A stretch of 64,000 bases of DNA, from contig BDSL01000009.1 in NCBI GenBank assembly GCA_003116995.1, forward strand, positions 930,001-994,000, written 5' to 3'. The notes under the pieces are model-generated. The model saw only the letters and a program-made list of their open reading frames with translations. It was not told the origin of the DNA and searched no databases. This DNA is from Yamagishiella unicocca. Lineage: Eukaryota; Chlorophyta; Chlorophyceae; Chlamydomonadales; Volvocaceae. Position 1 is the stretch's first letter. Every line of letters begins with the position of its first letter. Positions 10,597-23,644 of the stretch are shown here, piece after piece. The position numbers and the translations under genes were made by a program.

Positions 10597-12004
10597 TCAT
10601 ACCCCTGCCGCCTGCAGCATCAGCTGCATCACCAGGTGCTTGGGCAGGCCCATGACGCTGCACTGGCTGCCCTCCATGCGCTCGATGTGCGGCTCCACCA
10701 GCGGGTGCTCCACCTGCGCCGCACAGGGCAGCGTGCACGAGCTGCTCGCAGCGGGGCATCTTGTACGTGCGATCGCACCACAGCACACAACGCCAACCGC
10801 CTGCCAATCGCCACATCGCGTCCAGGTCCCTGTCCGACCGCCACGGCCCTCCCCTCCCCTCCGTTGATGTCGAGTAACTGGTTCTTTTAGCAATTCCCCT
10901 GACCCATCTTTTACCCCAAACCCCTAGACCCCGTTCACCCACCATGAGGCCGCCCGCGCAGTAGAAGACGTCGCCCTCCTCAATGAGACGCTCCCTCACG
11001 TCCAGAGGGATGGGCCGGAAGTGTATGAAGGCGCGCTCAACGCCCTCGGCCGCACGGCCGCTAGCCAGGTCGGTCGCCAGGACGGCGCCAACGGTGGAGG
11101 CAGGGCTGGAGGCAGGGCGTTTCAGTCAAGGGGGAAAGCGAGGGTGACATTCAGCGCAGGGCCTGGCAGGAGTACAACTTCTGTCAGCGGTGGTGTATGC
11201 AATGCGGTCAGTGGAAGCAGGGCTGCCAGCTGGCAAAGGAACGGTGCCGCAGACTCCTGCATTTGGCACTCAGACGCGCATGGGTGTAGGTAACACGTTT
11301 CGGCGTACCTGCGTCCGTACCCCTCGATGTAGTCGTGCGCCTCATCCACGGAGCCGGGCTTCTCCAGAATGCGGTCTTCGTGCACCACAACCTGTCCGAG
11401 CCACACACGTGGAAATTAGTATCTCCGGGCATCCCGGGCGACGGGGGCCATCCCGCAGGATGGGGCGCGAGCTGGTGGCCCCTCCCGCGCTCTCCTGGGA
11501 CTCTCGGAGGGCCCAAAAGCCCCATCTACGGACAGTCCAGCCCATAAATAGCATACCTCAATTCGCTGAAATGGCCAACGCCATTCCACAACTTACACAC
11601 ATGTAGGATTAGAAGCGTCACACGTGTGAGCCCCTACCTGGTCGCAAGTGATCAGTAGGCCGTGCAACTCCTCGCCTGCCGCTTTCATTTTCGCGATGAT
11701 GGCATCTTTCTTTGCCCTTGCAAGCAGCCGGACTAGCCTGCGCGCGACGCCTGGAGTGGTTACTCACTTGACCCTACACCCACGCGTCCCGCGTGCCGCG
11801 TCCTGCTTACATGTCTGGATCTGGGTCACGGATGGCCTTCTCGTTGATGTCTGCTGTTCTCACTTCGTACGAAAATTCGTGCTCTGCTGCAAGCTGATCC
11901 ATAATTTGCCTCCGAGCGAATGAACTTGATCCCAAGATAATCCGCGGCCGTGCTCGCAGAAGCGCAGCTACTCTTTGCTGTGGCTCGATAGATTTTGTAG
12001 CCAT
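10597..12004 (-). CDS. Maf-like nucleoside triphosphate pyrophosphatase
   Basis: House-cleaning pyrophosphatase of the Maf/Ham1 fold, which hydrolyses non-canonical or pyrimidine nucleoside triphosphates to monophosphates. Five exons read from high to low coordinate: 12004-11811, 11737-11638, 11391-11309, 11105-10943, 10713-10597, giving 218 residues, usual for the family. Signature features are the N-terminal ILGSSSFARRQIM (residues ~23-35), TADINEKAIRDP, LLITCDQVVV with the likely catalytic Asp97, ILEKP with Lys109, the PASTVG loop, GDVFYCAGGLMVEHPL and C-terminal VMGLPKHL. All junctions are GT-AG and in phase. ATG 12004 is chosen because it sits ~20 residues before the first strand as in homologues. 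An upstream extension of the same frame has no conservation. No targeting peptide is evident. Confidence 0.92.
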
Positions 12005-13940
12005 CCGGCTGCTTTGTGGCAATAAAGCCATATCGGTCACCAGTATCAGCTGGGCGCTGGAGTGTTCCAGCAGGCTAAGAACAAAACGCGATCGGTGATA
12101 GTGTATGTTCTGGAATCCTATCTCGGGCGTATTAATAGGAACACCCTCACATGTTATTCTTTCCAATGGACCGGTACGACATTACGCGTTGGCGGGATCT
12201 CGCGCACCTCCATCTTTTGTTCTGTGTGATACCTATATGAAATCGCACTCAACTACCCTATACGATGCGACTAAGGAAATTTAAATTGAGTTTACGTCAA
12301 TCCTGGGCTTAGGGGCAGCATACGGCCCCCTAACTTGGGAGGCCTAAGGGAATCCTTTGCAAACACCACTAGTAAGGGAGAGACAACTGACCACTGCCAG
12401 GGCTAGCTGCGGGGGTGGCGGCGGAGTCTGTAACGGCAGTAATACAGGTAGGCACCGGTAGGGCACATTCGGGTATCCGTGGGTATCCAAAACGCGATTT
12501 ATTGACCAACTCGCGCAGGAACGGCTCGATGATGGCCTCGAAGGCGTTGAAGTTGGTAGTTGTGACGTAGGGGAAGCCGAGGGTATTGGATTTGTCATGT
12601 AGTATATGACAGCGCTGGACAGCGGCGCCGAGGGGTTGGACGGTCAAGAGTTTTGGGAATTGCCCATATTGGGCTGCTGTCTGGGGCCTCGCATGTCTCA
12701 TGAATTGCACGACCGTTATATTGATACTCGATTGCCTACAGTATTACTGCCGGCACAGACTCTCCACCGCCAGCGCCGCGGCACCCTCTCGTCCGCCCTC
12801 AGCTGGATGGCCGCCGGAGCCGGTTCTTAGGCCGTTGCGGGCCAGAAGTTGCACAGCATTATCAATCCTAATACAGGTCGAATGTAAGGAGGCAAACAGT
12901 TCGGCCTGTGCCGCCCCTCGCGACACGGTACGTCAGCAACTTCCACGTCAGCAACATGTGAGGACAGCAAGAGATCTACGGCGTAAGAACGGCGGCGCGA
13001 TGGGGTTTTGTGAGGGATTGCAATCGAAAGGGAAAACGTTACATACGTTCAGAGGGTATTATATGTAGTTCCTATGATGTACGATATGCGCGGGTGGCCA
13101 AAGTTTGGCTGGTGGCCTGCCCAGGTATGCGGGCCAAAGTGAGCCGGTGGGTGGGGAGGGCTTAGGGTCCGCTAGGCATGGTGGACGGCGGGGCATCCGT
13201 GCTTGAGGCTATGAAGGAGCTCAGGGTACGGCAAGCAGTCAACCATTAAGGCACGGGCCAATCATCTAGTCAGTTGCCAAGGCAGTGACTTGTGTCCTTT
13301 GCTGGCCTTAGTTTCGGGCCGCCTTAAAACACGCCAAAAGTAAGGGGTTGGCAAAGCATAGCTGATGCGAGGCGGATGGCCAGAGTGGCCCTAAATCGTC
13401 CTTGCTTAACAAGCCCTCCAGCAGTCAGCGTCTGACGTGATGGATGGGAAGGGATGATCGACGGGACACGACACGACAGCTGTGCTCCCTCAAACCCGCT
13501 CCTCTGAAGTCCCGACCTGACGACACCTTGGCCTGCTTCGATATCGTAATGAGCTAGTTGGCAGACTAGCCAACTACGTGGCGGACGACAAGCTGACAGG
13601 TGACGACGCCATGGTCCGCACACAATTGCTATCTCCTGCACGAGAAACCAATGGCTATGCGTAATAAACTATTCCTCGGCAAACTAGTATGTAAAACTAA
13701 CCTCTCTTCTAGGTTACAGCTGTCTGCCCCATTGAATTAGTGAATGTGGTGAATCCCGTACAATAATCCGGGTCTGGAGCTTTCGTGAAGCACGTTACAT
13801 ACCACGGCAGTACGCCCTGGCCATTTCTCAGGAGATTGCAGTGTAGAAAGTCCATAAGTTATCGTAGCTACATAGATCAGCGACTTTGCTTGTGGTCCCG
13901 ATCTTTCGGCGGCTCGCCACTTACGCTCTTTGCGACTACG
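12005..13940. other. head-to-head spacer between Maf and HSP90 genes
   Basis: About 1.9 kb holding the divergent promoters. The minus-strand ORF at 12369-12710 has a short patterned stretch but no recognisable family. Nothing else coding is supported. Confidence 0.45.
13782..13789 (+). promoter_or_regulatory. possible heat-shock element half-pair
   Basis: TTCGTGAA, a tail-to-tail TTCnnGAA pair with a weak third GGAGC unit 5' of it, about 150 bases upstream of the HSP90 ATG. A heat-shock factor site would make sense here, but one short match can occur by chance. Confidence 0.3.
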
Positions 13941-16900
13941 ATGCTGCTTCGCGGACTTTCTTCCCGCCTGGGCCAGGTAAGCAATTGATTTTGGAATTCC
14001 CTAGCGCACGTCGCAAGAGGCCTGCAGCGCATCGGCACGGCGTGCGCGCCCGCCGTGGCATGCCCGGCGCGGCTGAGAGAGCGCGTGCCTCCCGGCTTCC
14101 CCTGCTTCACTGCACTGGCCTACAGGTGTTGACGCAGCTCCGGGGGTCACACCGTGGCTGCCTGCGGCCTATGTCGTGCCTCGCGCCCGCTGCTTTTCAG
14201 GTGCGTGCCAATGGCACGCCGTCGGCCGCTCGCCCCGCTCCGGCGCTCCAGCACCGCAGCTTGGCCGCGTCCCTCCTGGGAGGCTGCTCTTCTCTGGCGC
14301 CGTTCCGTGCCAGCCAGCAGCTGCGCCAGTCGCCGGTGCTGGTCCGAGCTGCGGCAACGGAGGCCTCGTCCGCCGAGGAGACCTTCACCTACCAGGCGGA
14401 GGTGAGGGGCGCCCTGAAAGTGCCTTAAGGGCAACGGGTTATTTCTGTGTTCTGCTCAAGTTAAGGCGGAGGCTGAAACGATGCGTGCTGTCTGCCCGGA
14501 GTGCACGCACGCACGCGGAAAAGCTGGCTTGGGGCATCGAACTGTCAACACAGATGCACAAGGAAGGATGGGTCTCAAGGGTGGACTCGCAATAGAACGC
14601 TTCGAGGTCGTGAACACATTAACTGGCGTGCGTCGTGTGCAATGCGTGAAATCGTTCAGCGTACCGTATCATGCGGCCGCCTGCTCGGTCTAAGGATGGG
14701 TGTGCGCTTTACTGGCTCAAGCGCCGCCACGCCGCGTCCAGCTTCCCCACCCAGCCGCGGGGCATGCAGCGACACGTGCGATGCAGCGACACTTGGCGAT
14801 GGGTGGTGCCCCGGACCCGACTGCGGGCGTCCGCCCCTCACGCAGATCTGCTACCTGTTACCGATCGCAGACAGCCCATAGCTCGCTCGCTTGCTCATTC
14901 AAATGCGATTCTCGCAATCGTTGTGCAAAGTCTCGCACTGCAAGCCTCCTCCCGCGCTGCCTCCCTCCTCACTCCTCCCTCGCGGCCCCCCCTCCCATCC
15001 CAGGTCGACCGCCTTATGGACATCATCGTGAACTCTCTGTACAGCAACCGCGAGGTGTTCCTGCGCGAGCTGGTGTCCAACGCCTCGGACGCGCTGGACA
15101 AGGCGCGCTTCCTGTCGCTCACGGACCCGACTGTGCTGGCGGGGCGGGAGGAGCTGGACATCCGGATCAGCGCCGACAAGGAGAAGGGCACCCTGACCAT
15201 CGAGTGAGTGGCGGCGGGGGGCGGGGGAGGGACCGGGGTACGGGGTACGGGGCGAGAGCTGTGTGTGTGGGGAGGAGGGGGGGTTGCAACGGCGGGGCTT
15301 TGATGACCTGGGGGGTTGCGTTGGGATGCAGTGGGCGTGTGTTTCGCTCCGCCACTGCACGCCTGACGAGGCCGTGCTCCAACGCACTTCCCTCACCTCT
15401 CCGCACCTCACCTCACCTCTCCTCTCCGCGCCGTGTCGCGTCGTGTCGTCGCCGCCGCCAGGGACTCGGGCATCGGCATGACCCGCGAGCAGCTGCTGTC
15501 CAACCTGGGAACCATCGCCCGCTCCGGAACCCGGAGGTTCATGGAGGCCATGCAGGCCAAGGGCGACTCGAACCTCATCGGCCAGGTAACTGCCAGCAGC
15601 CGCGGACAAGCAGGGACTACAGGGAGGGGTTTACTGAGGCAGGGAGGGGTTGTATCTTGTGTGAGATGGGTGCAAGGAGCGGACGGAGCTGCCGAACTAC
15701 GACTGTGCTCACGAACGCACAGCCTGAGTGCGGCAGCTCCCGCAAGACCTTGTAAGACCTTGGGTCCAGGGAGGTGCCGAAGAACCGGTCGCCGGTGTAG
15801 TCGTGGTGGCGGCTATGCCGCCTACTGGCGAGGCCCTGTTGCCCTCAGGCCCCTTGCAACCTTGTGATGTGATCCCGTGATCCCCACCAGTTAGTACCAC
15901 CGCCTGCCCTTACCTTCGCTCCCCCCCGAGTCTTTTCTTCCTCCTCGACGTTCTCTTGACCGGCGCCTCCCCCCTTTTTCCCCCCGGGCCAGTTCGGTGT
16001 GGGCTTCTACAGCGCCTTCCTGGTTGCTGACCGGGTGCGCGTGCAGTCCAAGAGCCCCGAGGAGTCCAAGCAGTGGCTGTGGGAGGCGGCGGCGGGCAGC
16101 CACCAGTACACCATCAGGGAGGACACCGACAGCGACCTGGTGCGGGGATGCAGGTGAGCGATCGGCGGGGTGCGGAGCAGGGGGGAGGGGAGCGGCACGT
16201 GGTGCTGTGTGTACGGCACATTGGGAGGTGGTTTGGCAAACCCGGGGGCTACGGAATGAGGTCAGCGGGCAGTGAAGGGGGCGGGGGCCCCGGGTGGAAG
16301 GAGCTCCTCTTTTCATTCCGCGCTGGTTTGCATGTTGTTTGGTGCGGGTACGACGTCATCTGGCTTCAGGAGCCCGCTCCATAGCTCTCTCCTGCTGCCA
16401 CCCACCCTCCCCTCCCCTCCCTTCAGCCCCACTCGCTCCGGACCCCTCCCTCGGTTCCCCCCAGGATCACTCTGTTCCTGAAGGAGGACGCCGCTGAGAT
16501 GGCCGACACGGTCAAGATCACTCAGCTCATCAAGCAGTACTCGCAGTTCATCGCCTTCCCCATCAAGGTAGGGGGGTTGGGTGGGTGTAAGGGACACATT
16601 GCCCCCCCCCACCACCACCACCGGATATAAGGGGGTGAACGGAGGTAGGGCATGTTGCCATGTCCGTCGGGTGGCCTCTCCGCCGCGTCGTGCTGCCTGC
16701 TTCCAGTCCTGATGGCTGGCGGATAGGGTGACTTGAGTGAGGGTGTCCGCTGTGACGATGATGTGGCGTTGCGCAGCCCTTCCCCGCCTCCTGCCTTGCC
16801 CCCAACCCATCGCCCCCATCCCCTCGCCCCCCTCGCCCCCACCCCCTCACCACCCCATCCCCAGGTGTACAGCCCCAAGAAGGAGCCCCGGAAGATGTTG

Positions 16901-19900
16901 GACACCGAGGCCACTCAGCGCAAGCAGGAGGCGGCCGACAAGAAGGCGGCGGAGAAGAACGAGGAGAGCAAGCCGGTGAGCTGGGGAGGGGGTGGAGGAA
17001 GAGGTGGGGGGGGGCAGGTGGCTGCATGCGGGTGCAGCGCGGGTCTGAGGTCTGAGGCGGAAAGTACCCTTCGTCGCCGTTGGGAAGCAGCAGCGATGGA
17101 ACCCCCCCCCCCGCCCTGGCTCCGGCGGATGACTGGCCCCGGTGAATGCGCCAGATACACGACCTATGTCGTGTAAACAGGTCTTTATGCCCCCTCCTCC
17201 TCGCTACAGGTTGAGCCGGTGATGAAGACCGAGTACGACGAGGTGTGGGACTGGCGGCTGGAGAACGAGAACAAGCCCATCTGGACCCGCAGCCCCAAGG
17301 ACGTGTCGGACATCGCCTACAGCGACTTCTTCAAGGCAGGTTTTGACATCGTGGGATTGATCTGGGGTTCTGCGGGGAGGGTGATGAGGGGGAGGCTTGG
17401 GAATATTGTGCGTCCAGCAAGCTGAGCAGGAGCAAGAAAGTGAAGTGGAGGTGCTGGCCCAAGGCCTCATGGAGATCCTGCGCCGATCACCGCCCTGCTC
17501 GTAGACCACCCGGTTGCGGCTAGGTGTCCACGCAACCTCCTCATTCCTACACCTCCGCCCCTCCGCGCCCTGGCCCTCCGCTCCCCGCCACCTTCACCAC
17601 CACCCTCCCTTCAGACCACCTTCGGCGAGTTCCTGGACCCCCTGGCGCACGTGCACTTCAACGTGGAGGGCACCATCGAGTTCTCCGCCATCCTCTACCT
17701 GCCCGGCATGGCGCCCTTCGAGCAGCAGAACATCATGCAGGTGCGCCTCCTGCACCCACCCCCCGACCGCAACCAGTCGCACATGAGCACGAGCGCGCAC
17801 CTACTCATCGAACCATCCGATGCCGATCGTCTTTGATGCCTGTCGGTTCGATGCCGGCAGTGTGAAATGTGCACAGCAATGCACAGCATGTTGATGTTCG
17901 TTACCCCTTTGTTACCCCTTCGGGCCTATCCTGCCGTGTTCTTCTTGCGTTGCGCGATGTGATGTATTGGGTCCTTACGCGAAGCAGCAGCGCAACGGCC
18001 CAGGCCTGACCTCCTCCCCTCCCCACGCGCTGTTCCATCCCCGTCCCCCCCTCCTCCCCTCTCCTCCTCGTCCTTCGGCACACCCCCCCCTTCCGCAGCG
18101 CTCCAAGTCGATCAAGCTGTACGTGAAGCGCGTCTTCATCAGCGACGAGTTCGACGAGGACCTCATGCCGCGCTACCTGTCCTTCGTCAAGGGTGTGGTG
18201 GACTCGTCCGACCTGCCGCTCAACGTCAGCCGCGAGATCCTGCAGGAAAGCCGCATCGTGAGGGTCATTCGCAAGCAGCTGGTGCGCAGGTAGGAGCGGC
18301 AGCAGCGGGGGAAGCGGGGGGGGGGGAGGGCATGGGAGGGTCTGCCGAAAGGCGGCCAATCCCCGAGTGGCGGATGACTGATGGCACGCCATGCTCCGCC
18401 CCGCCCCTCCGGCATGTCGAGTAACCCACGTCGAGTTACCGGGTGTTTTTGCATACACACCCCTCCTCCGGCGCAGGTCTATTGAGATGATGGAGGACCT
18501 CGCTGGCAAGGAGGGCGGCGAGGACTACAAGACCTTCTGGGAGGCGTTTGGACGCAACATCAAGTACGGCGTGGTGGAGGACACGGAGAACCGCGAGAAG
18601 CTGGCCAGACTGCTGCGCTTCAGCTCGTCCAAGTCGGAGGACGGCATCACGAGCCTGGACCAGTACATCACCAGGTGGGTCCGGGGGGGTTGTGACCTGG
18701 GGCTGTTTAGCCTCCCTCCATTTGAACGGGGGAGGGGTTGGGCTGCCATGCGGCCTGGCAGAGTGGGTTCGAACCTCGTTGCAGCTTGCAGCCCCTCAGC
18801 CACTGCCTTCCCCGCTGCCTTCCAGTCTCCTTCCCAACCTCCTCCGCCTCCCCCCACTGTTTTCTCGCGCAAACGGGTCTTCATTGCAACCCCTCCTCCC
18901 CACCACAACCGAGTTTCCTGTCCGCCTCCCCCTCCCATCGTGTAACCGGGTCTGTCTGCCCCCCCTACCCCTGCAGGATGAAGCCCAGCCAGAAGTCCAT
19001 CTACTACATGGCAGCTGACAGCGTGCAGGCGGCCCGCGCGGCGCCCTTCGTGGAGGCGATGGTGGCCAAGGGCATCGAGGTGCGCCAGGGGGGTGGGGAG
19101 CAGGGAGGAGGGAGGGGCCCCGGGAGGGGAGTGAAGGCCGCAGCTGCGCAGGGGGGTGGCCGTGCAGGGCTGTAGCAGGGGCCAATGAGAGGACACAGGG
19201 CCGATAAGCGTTGGATACGGTTACCTGACAGCGCGACTGGGTTACCGGTGTGCGGAGTTACGGAGGTATTGGGGAGGTAGGTCATGATCCCGCTGCTCGT
19301 TGCCCCCAATGGACTGAAACCATGCCCCGAAGCCCTCTCATCGCTAATTGTCCCCACCCCGCCGCCCTGCCTTCTCCCGCCCTCACCCGCCCCGCTGCCC
19401 CAGGTGCTCTACCTGACGGAGCCCATCGATGAGGCCTGCGTCACCAACCTGGCCAAGTACGGCGACAAGGACGTGCAGTACGAGCTGGTGGACGTGAGCA
19501 AGGAGGGCATCAGCCTGGACGAGGAGAGCGAGGACGAGAAGAAGACGGCGGAGGCGGCGGTCAAGGAGATGCAGCCGGTGGTGGACTTCCTAAAGAAGGT
19601 GCGGCGGGGTGTCTCCAGGAAAACACGTGTAAACGATATTTGACGATGGGCGGGGGTGGGGCGAGGGGGGTTGAAGCGATTTTGAATCCGCTCCTGGCCT
19701 GGGCCTGAATTCAAGCCGTAGGAGACATGCATCGCTTTAGTCTCTGGCCCAGACTCGCCTATATTACCCTTCGCTCCTCCAGCTGCCAGGCTGAGGCTAC
19801 CCCCTTACCCCTCGCCCCCGCCCCCTCCCCTGCCCCCTCCCGTCTCCAGTCCCTCGGTGAGCGGGTGGAGAAGGTGACTGTGTCCAACCGCCTGCTGGAC

Positions 19901-20660
19901 TCACCCTGCGCGCTGGTGACCAGCAAGTTCGGCTGGTCCGCGAACATGGAGCGCATCATGCGCAGCCAGGCAATGGGCGACGCTCGCGCCATGGAGTACA
20001 TGAAGGGCCGCAAGATCATGGAGATCAACCCCAGGCACGACATCATCGCCGGAATCAAGACGCTGCTGACCGTGAGCCGGGTCGGGTCGGGTCGGGCCGG
20101 GTCGGGCCTAGGATCGGCTCTCGAACAAAGCGACAAACCGGCGGCGCTCGGACCGGCAAACTTGTATACCGTACGGCGGACGCACTAGCACAGCACCCAT
20201 GTTCCAGCGCGCGCCCGATTCTGGTTCAGCACACCCCTGTGTATTACTGTGCGCGGTACATTCCGTACAAGATGCCGTACAGTGGACAAGCCCTTACGGA
20301 TTATTTCCCTATTCTGTATTGCAACCCTCCCGCTCTCAGGAGAAGGATGAGGACCGTGCCCGGGACCTGGCCGAGCTGCTGTACGAGACTGCTCTCATCA
20401 CCTCGGGCTTCCAGGTGGACTCACCCAAGGACTACGCGTCAAAGGTGTTCACGCTCATGAAGATCGCCCTTGGGTACGACATCCTATCGGAGGCGGAGGA
20501 GCAGGCGCAAGCGGCGCCGGCGGCGGCAGCGGCGGCCGCGCCGGCGGCGGCAGCGGCGGCCGCGCCGGCGGCGGCAGCGGCGGCGGCGCCCAAGCCGGTA
20601 ACGGCGACGCCAGTAGACGCCGAGGTAGTCAGCGAGGAGGACCCGTGGAAGCCGCAGTAA
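13941..20660 (+). CDS. HSP90C: heat shock protein 90, organellar (plastid HSP90C type)
   Basis: ATP-dependent chaperone of the organelle stroma or matrix. Fifteen exons: 13941-13976, 14201-14401, 15004-15203, 15462-15585, 15993-16153, 16465-16567, 16865-16975, 17210-17335, 17615-17740, 18099-18289, 18477-18674, 18977-19079, 19404-19598, 19850-20071, 20340-20660, giving 805 residues. ATPase motifs are intact: [12 protein letters not shown] with the catalytic Glu, [30 protein letters not shown]. The middle domain has [10 protein letters not shown]. The N-terminus is rich in Ala/Ser/Arg and ends in VRAAATEAS, like a plastid transit peptide. The C-terminus lacks cytosolic MEEVD and ER KDEL but ends EEDPWKPQ, and acidic DPW tails are typical of plastid HSP90. 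A plastid location is more likely than mitochondrial. Intron 8 needs a GC donor (AAG|GCAGGT). Confidence 0.95.
20513..20592 (+). repeat. 24-nt coding repeat (Ala-Pro-Ala7) in the HSP90C tail
   Basis: Three copies of a 24-base GCGCCGGCGGCGGCAGCGGC-type unit encode an alanine-rich linker between the dimerisation domain and the acidic DPW tail. The frame stays open. Confidence 0.8.
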
Positions 20661-20977
20661 GGGGTGGAGAGGGCGCTAGGGGGAGATGAGGAGTAGCGAG
20701 TGGTGGTGATCGGACTGATGACGTGGTGGCAGCAGTCCACAGCAGTGGGCGGGCGGGCAGAAGGGGCGCGTTTGCTTCGTTTTTCGAGGCCGGGAAAGGA
20801 AGGGGCTGGAGGGTCCTGAGGAACACGGCAGCCGACAATGGTGTTGGGGTAGGAGAAGCAGGGCAGCGCGTGTATGACAGCGGTGACTGCGGCGCGGTCC
20901 TATATTGAATAGGGGATAGATATGACACGGGATGGGTGTCTTGTAGTTTGACCGATTGGGGGGCAGGGTGGAAAGAG

Positions 20978-20982
20978 TGTAA
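20978..20982 (+). terminator. TGTAA poly(A) signal for HSP90C
   Basis: TGTAA about 320 nt after the HSP90C stop codon, a normal distance for a green-algal 3' UTR. Confidence 0.5.
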
Positions 20983-23385
20983 TGTGGTAGTTTGACCACT
21001 GCACGGCAGCAGTGTCGTGCATGATGACACAGGCAGAGGCCGTCGGGTCTGTCACGCTGATGATTTTATTGATTGCATGCTGAACGGACCTTTGAGGAAG
21101 CTGGACGGCCTCGGGCGGTCCCAAGGTATTTCGACGACATTCGAGGACGCTTGGTACCGGACTCGTACGTGACAAACAATGGCTTGCGTCGTTTGTTATG
21201 AGTGCGCGAGCTGACTGCAGCAGTCCGGTGCCGTTGCGGCGCTATCTGCAAGGAGTGACGGCGCGTGCTTGATGTGTGTGAACTGATGCGGATGGTTTAG
21301 ACAGGGTGGAGGAGAGGAAGGAGGGCGGGCGGCGGAGCCGGAGGCAGCGTTACACGGCTTCAGTTGCCGGGCGACCTGCGTCCCCTGATGACGACGATCA
21401 AGTCGATGCTAACCCATCTGCCTAGCGACTCCTGTGCAATTCCATCAAAAGCTGCGGTTGCAATAGAAGCTACTAATAGTCACTTTCCCCTACGCGGAAA
21501 GGGACTACTGAACCTGGGCCGACGGAGTACTAGAGAACTCTTCATCCGCCCACAAACAATGTGGCCGCCGTGTGACGCAGTGCATAGCCCATGCGGCCAT
21601 GGGTTGCAGGTGCAGCCGTCCGTACAAACGTAATCCACGAAGCCGTTGACAACAATCCCGCTATTTTGTCGCGCACACGTCAGCTATCAAGGCAATATGC
21701 AGTCAGTTGGGTGTCATATTGCAGCCGCCCCGCACAGCTACACGCCGTGCGTGTGGGTGACTCCCGCGCCACCTGGAGACATCCTCTCGCCCCCTCACTT
21801 GTTCTGAGCACCCAGCAGCTGTCCTACAATGGCAACGACCTGCGGGAGGAGGAGCCGCGTTGCGGGCACCGCGGTCAGAACGGACTGCAACACGCGGGAC
21901 CCCAACCTTCGCAAACGCACCTGCCAGTACTTTGCGCAACACCGATCAAGGCAGCTGTTCTCTCCTACGCTCAGTGTACCCTCCTTATAGCTGCGGAATG
22001 CAAAGTCGACCGTTAGCATGTAGCAGCAGCCGATGCAATACCAATCGGAGCAGCCCAGACGCGTTACTTACGGTCTCGCCGCACACCTATCGTGGCAGGT
22101 GCTGACCATGCTGCGTATAGAGGGTAAGCTTTCAGTTGCGGGTGCTCCTTCATCCGTGGGATGGATGACAAAAATGTGTAGTGGCTTCTCACCTGTTTAA
22201 GAGTGATACACGGTATTCGAGCTCTGTTGTCGCCATCGAGAGGGCCGCGGCGGCCACGGCATTCTGCTCCGCGCTTGACGGCCCGTCGCCTGCCATCGTT
22301 CGAGGCTACCGTAAGAGACCGTGCCTACTGCTTACTATTACGAAACAAAATGTATAGTAAGACCAACGTAAACGGAAATAAGGATATGTTACCCGAGGAC
22401 GCCAATGAGGACGTATGTATTTGTTTGGCGCAGGCTATAATGAATGGATACCGGCAACAACTCTACCGCAACCGATCAAACAATATGAATGGTATGATCA
22501 CATTGGCACCTTCGAAAGGCGGCATGGTGGCCAAGAGCCTGTATGGCCCAGGGGTCGCAGAGAGTCGCAGCCCGGCGGCGGCAGCCCTCAATTCCCAAGT
22601 TCTGCACGCTTGGCCTTTGCTTCTCCCTTACTACTCCCGCTACCTTTCTCCCTCCCCTTCTCTCAAAAAAGGGATCAAGCAGGCTGCTAAGTCCCTGGCT
22701 GTCCGGGTTGCTGGTATGGCTGCTACAACGTAGCAAGCTGCTACCGGTGTTCTATCCGCCGCGAAGCGCCGAACACGCATGCGCACAGAGCGCCTTCCTT
22801 CATCGGGTTGTACCAGCGGAATGCAGGCCGCAGCGGGGCGGCACTCAAGCACACCGCCCATCCGGCTCTGGCGACCAGTGGAGGTCGGGGCTGGAGCAGT
22901 GGAATCCAATCCCACTGGGAAGCTCCTCCACTAGACCTCCCAGCCGCATGAGTGACAAGTGCACCATCCGGATTATTACATCAGACGATCCGAGCAACAC
23001 CACACGGACACCCGCGGCACGGAGTCGCCCTGGTTCTGTCGTACCAGCCCTACGACCCGAGGCCACCACCTGCGAGAGCGGCATGCAGTCCACACGTCCC
23101 TCCTCCTCGCCCGGGCCTCACAACCGTTTAAAAACCGTCGGAACAGAATACACCAACCTCCAACTGCAAGTCAATCTACTAATACCACTACGAGGTACAG
23201 TGCTGGCACACCCGGGGGGTTACTGCGGAGGCACAGCCTCTAGCAGCCCTCACCTGGTCGCCTCTCTCGACCACCGTCCGGGCGGAACCCGCTCTCACCA
23301 GCTCTCCACTCGCCTCTCAACTCTCAACGCCGAGGCCTAGCTGATACACCGTATCGCAACCACTAAATCCGAACGACAAACACGT

Positions 23386-23390
23386 TTACA
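23386..23390 (-). terminator. TGTAA poly(A) signal for TWINKLE gene
   Basis: TTACA on the plus strand, TGTAA in the transcript, about 255 nt past the TWINKLE stop. Confidence 0.45.
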
Positions 23391-23644
23391 CGCACCAGCA
23401 TAAATCGACGCTCTCAAGGTGCCACATAGATACGGACGCCTCCAATGTACGGTACATCGTACCGTGCAGCTAGTACGACACGTCCGGCCCGTCTCTCGCC
23501 ACACAAGCGACCTAGCGCCACCTACGCCGATGTCCCCTCACCCCTCAGTGGGATCAAGCCTGAAACCCACACCCACCCGCACCCAGGCAACCCTCTCCCA
23601 CACCAGCCAGGCACCTAGCCAGTCCCCCTATCGCCCCCGGCCCC

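Larger units (their letters stand above)
20661..23644. other. tail-to-tail spacer between HSP90C and TWINKLE
   Basis: About 3 kb containing both 3' UTRs. Open frames on either strand (for example 22543-23340 plus) show no family resemblance or splice pattern. I see no additional gene. Confidence 0.45.

Noticed and set aside
12369..12710. Minus-strand ORF as a DDE-type transposase fragment
   Set aside because: One short stretch looked suggestive, but no DDE spacing or terminal repeats could be found.
22543..23340. 265-codon plus-strand ORF as a gene
   Set aside because: Proline/serine/arginine-rich with no family resemblance, no splice pattern, and it overlaps presumed 3' flanks.
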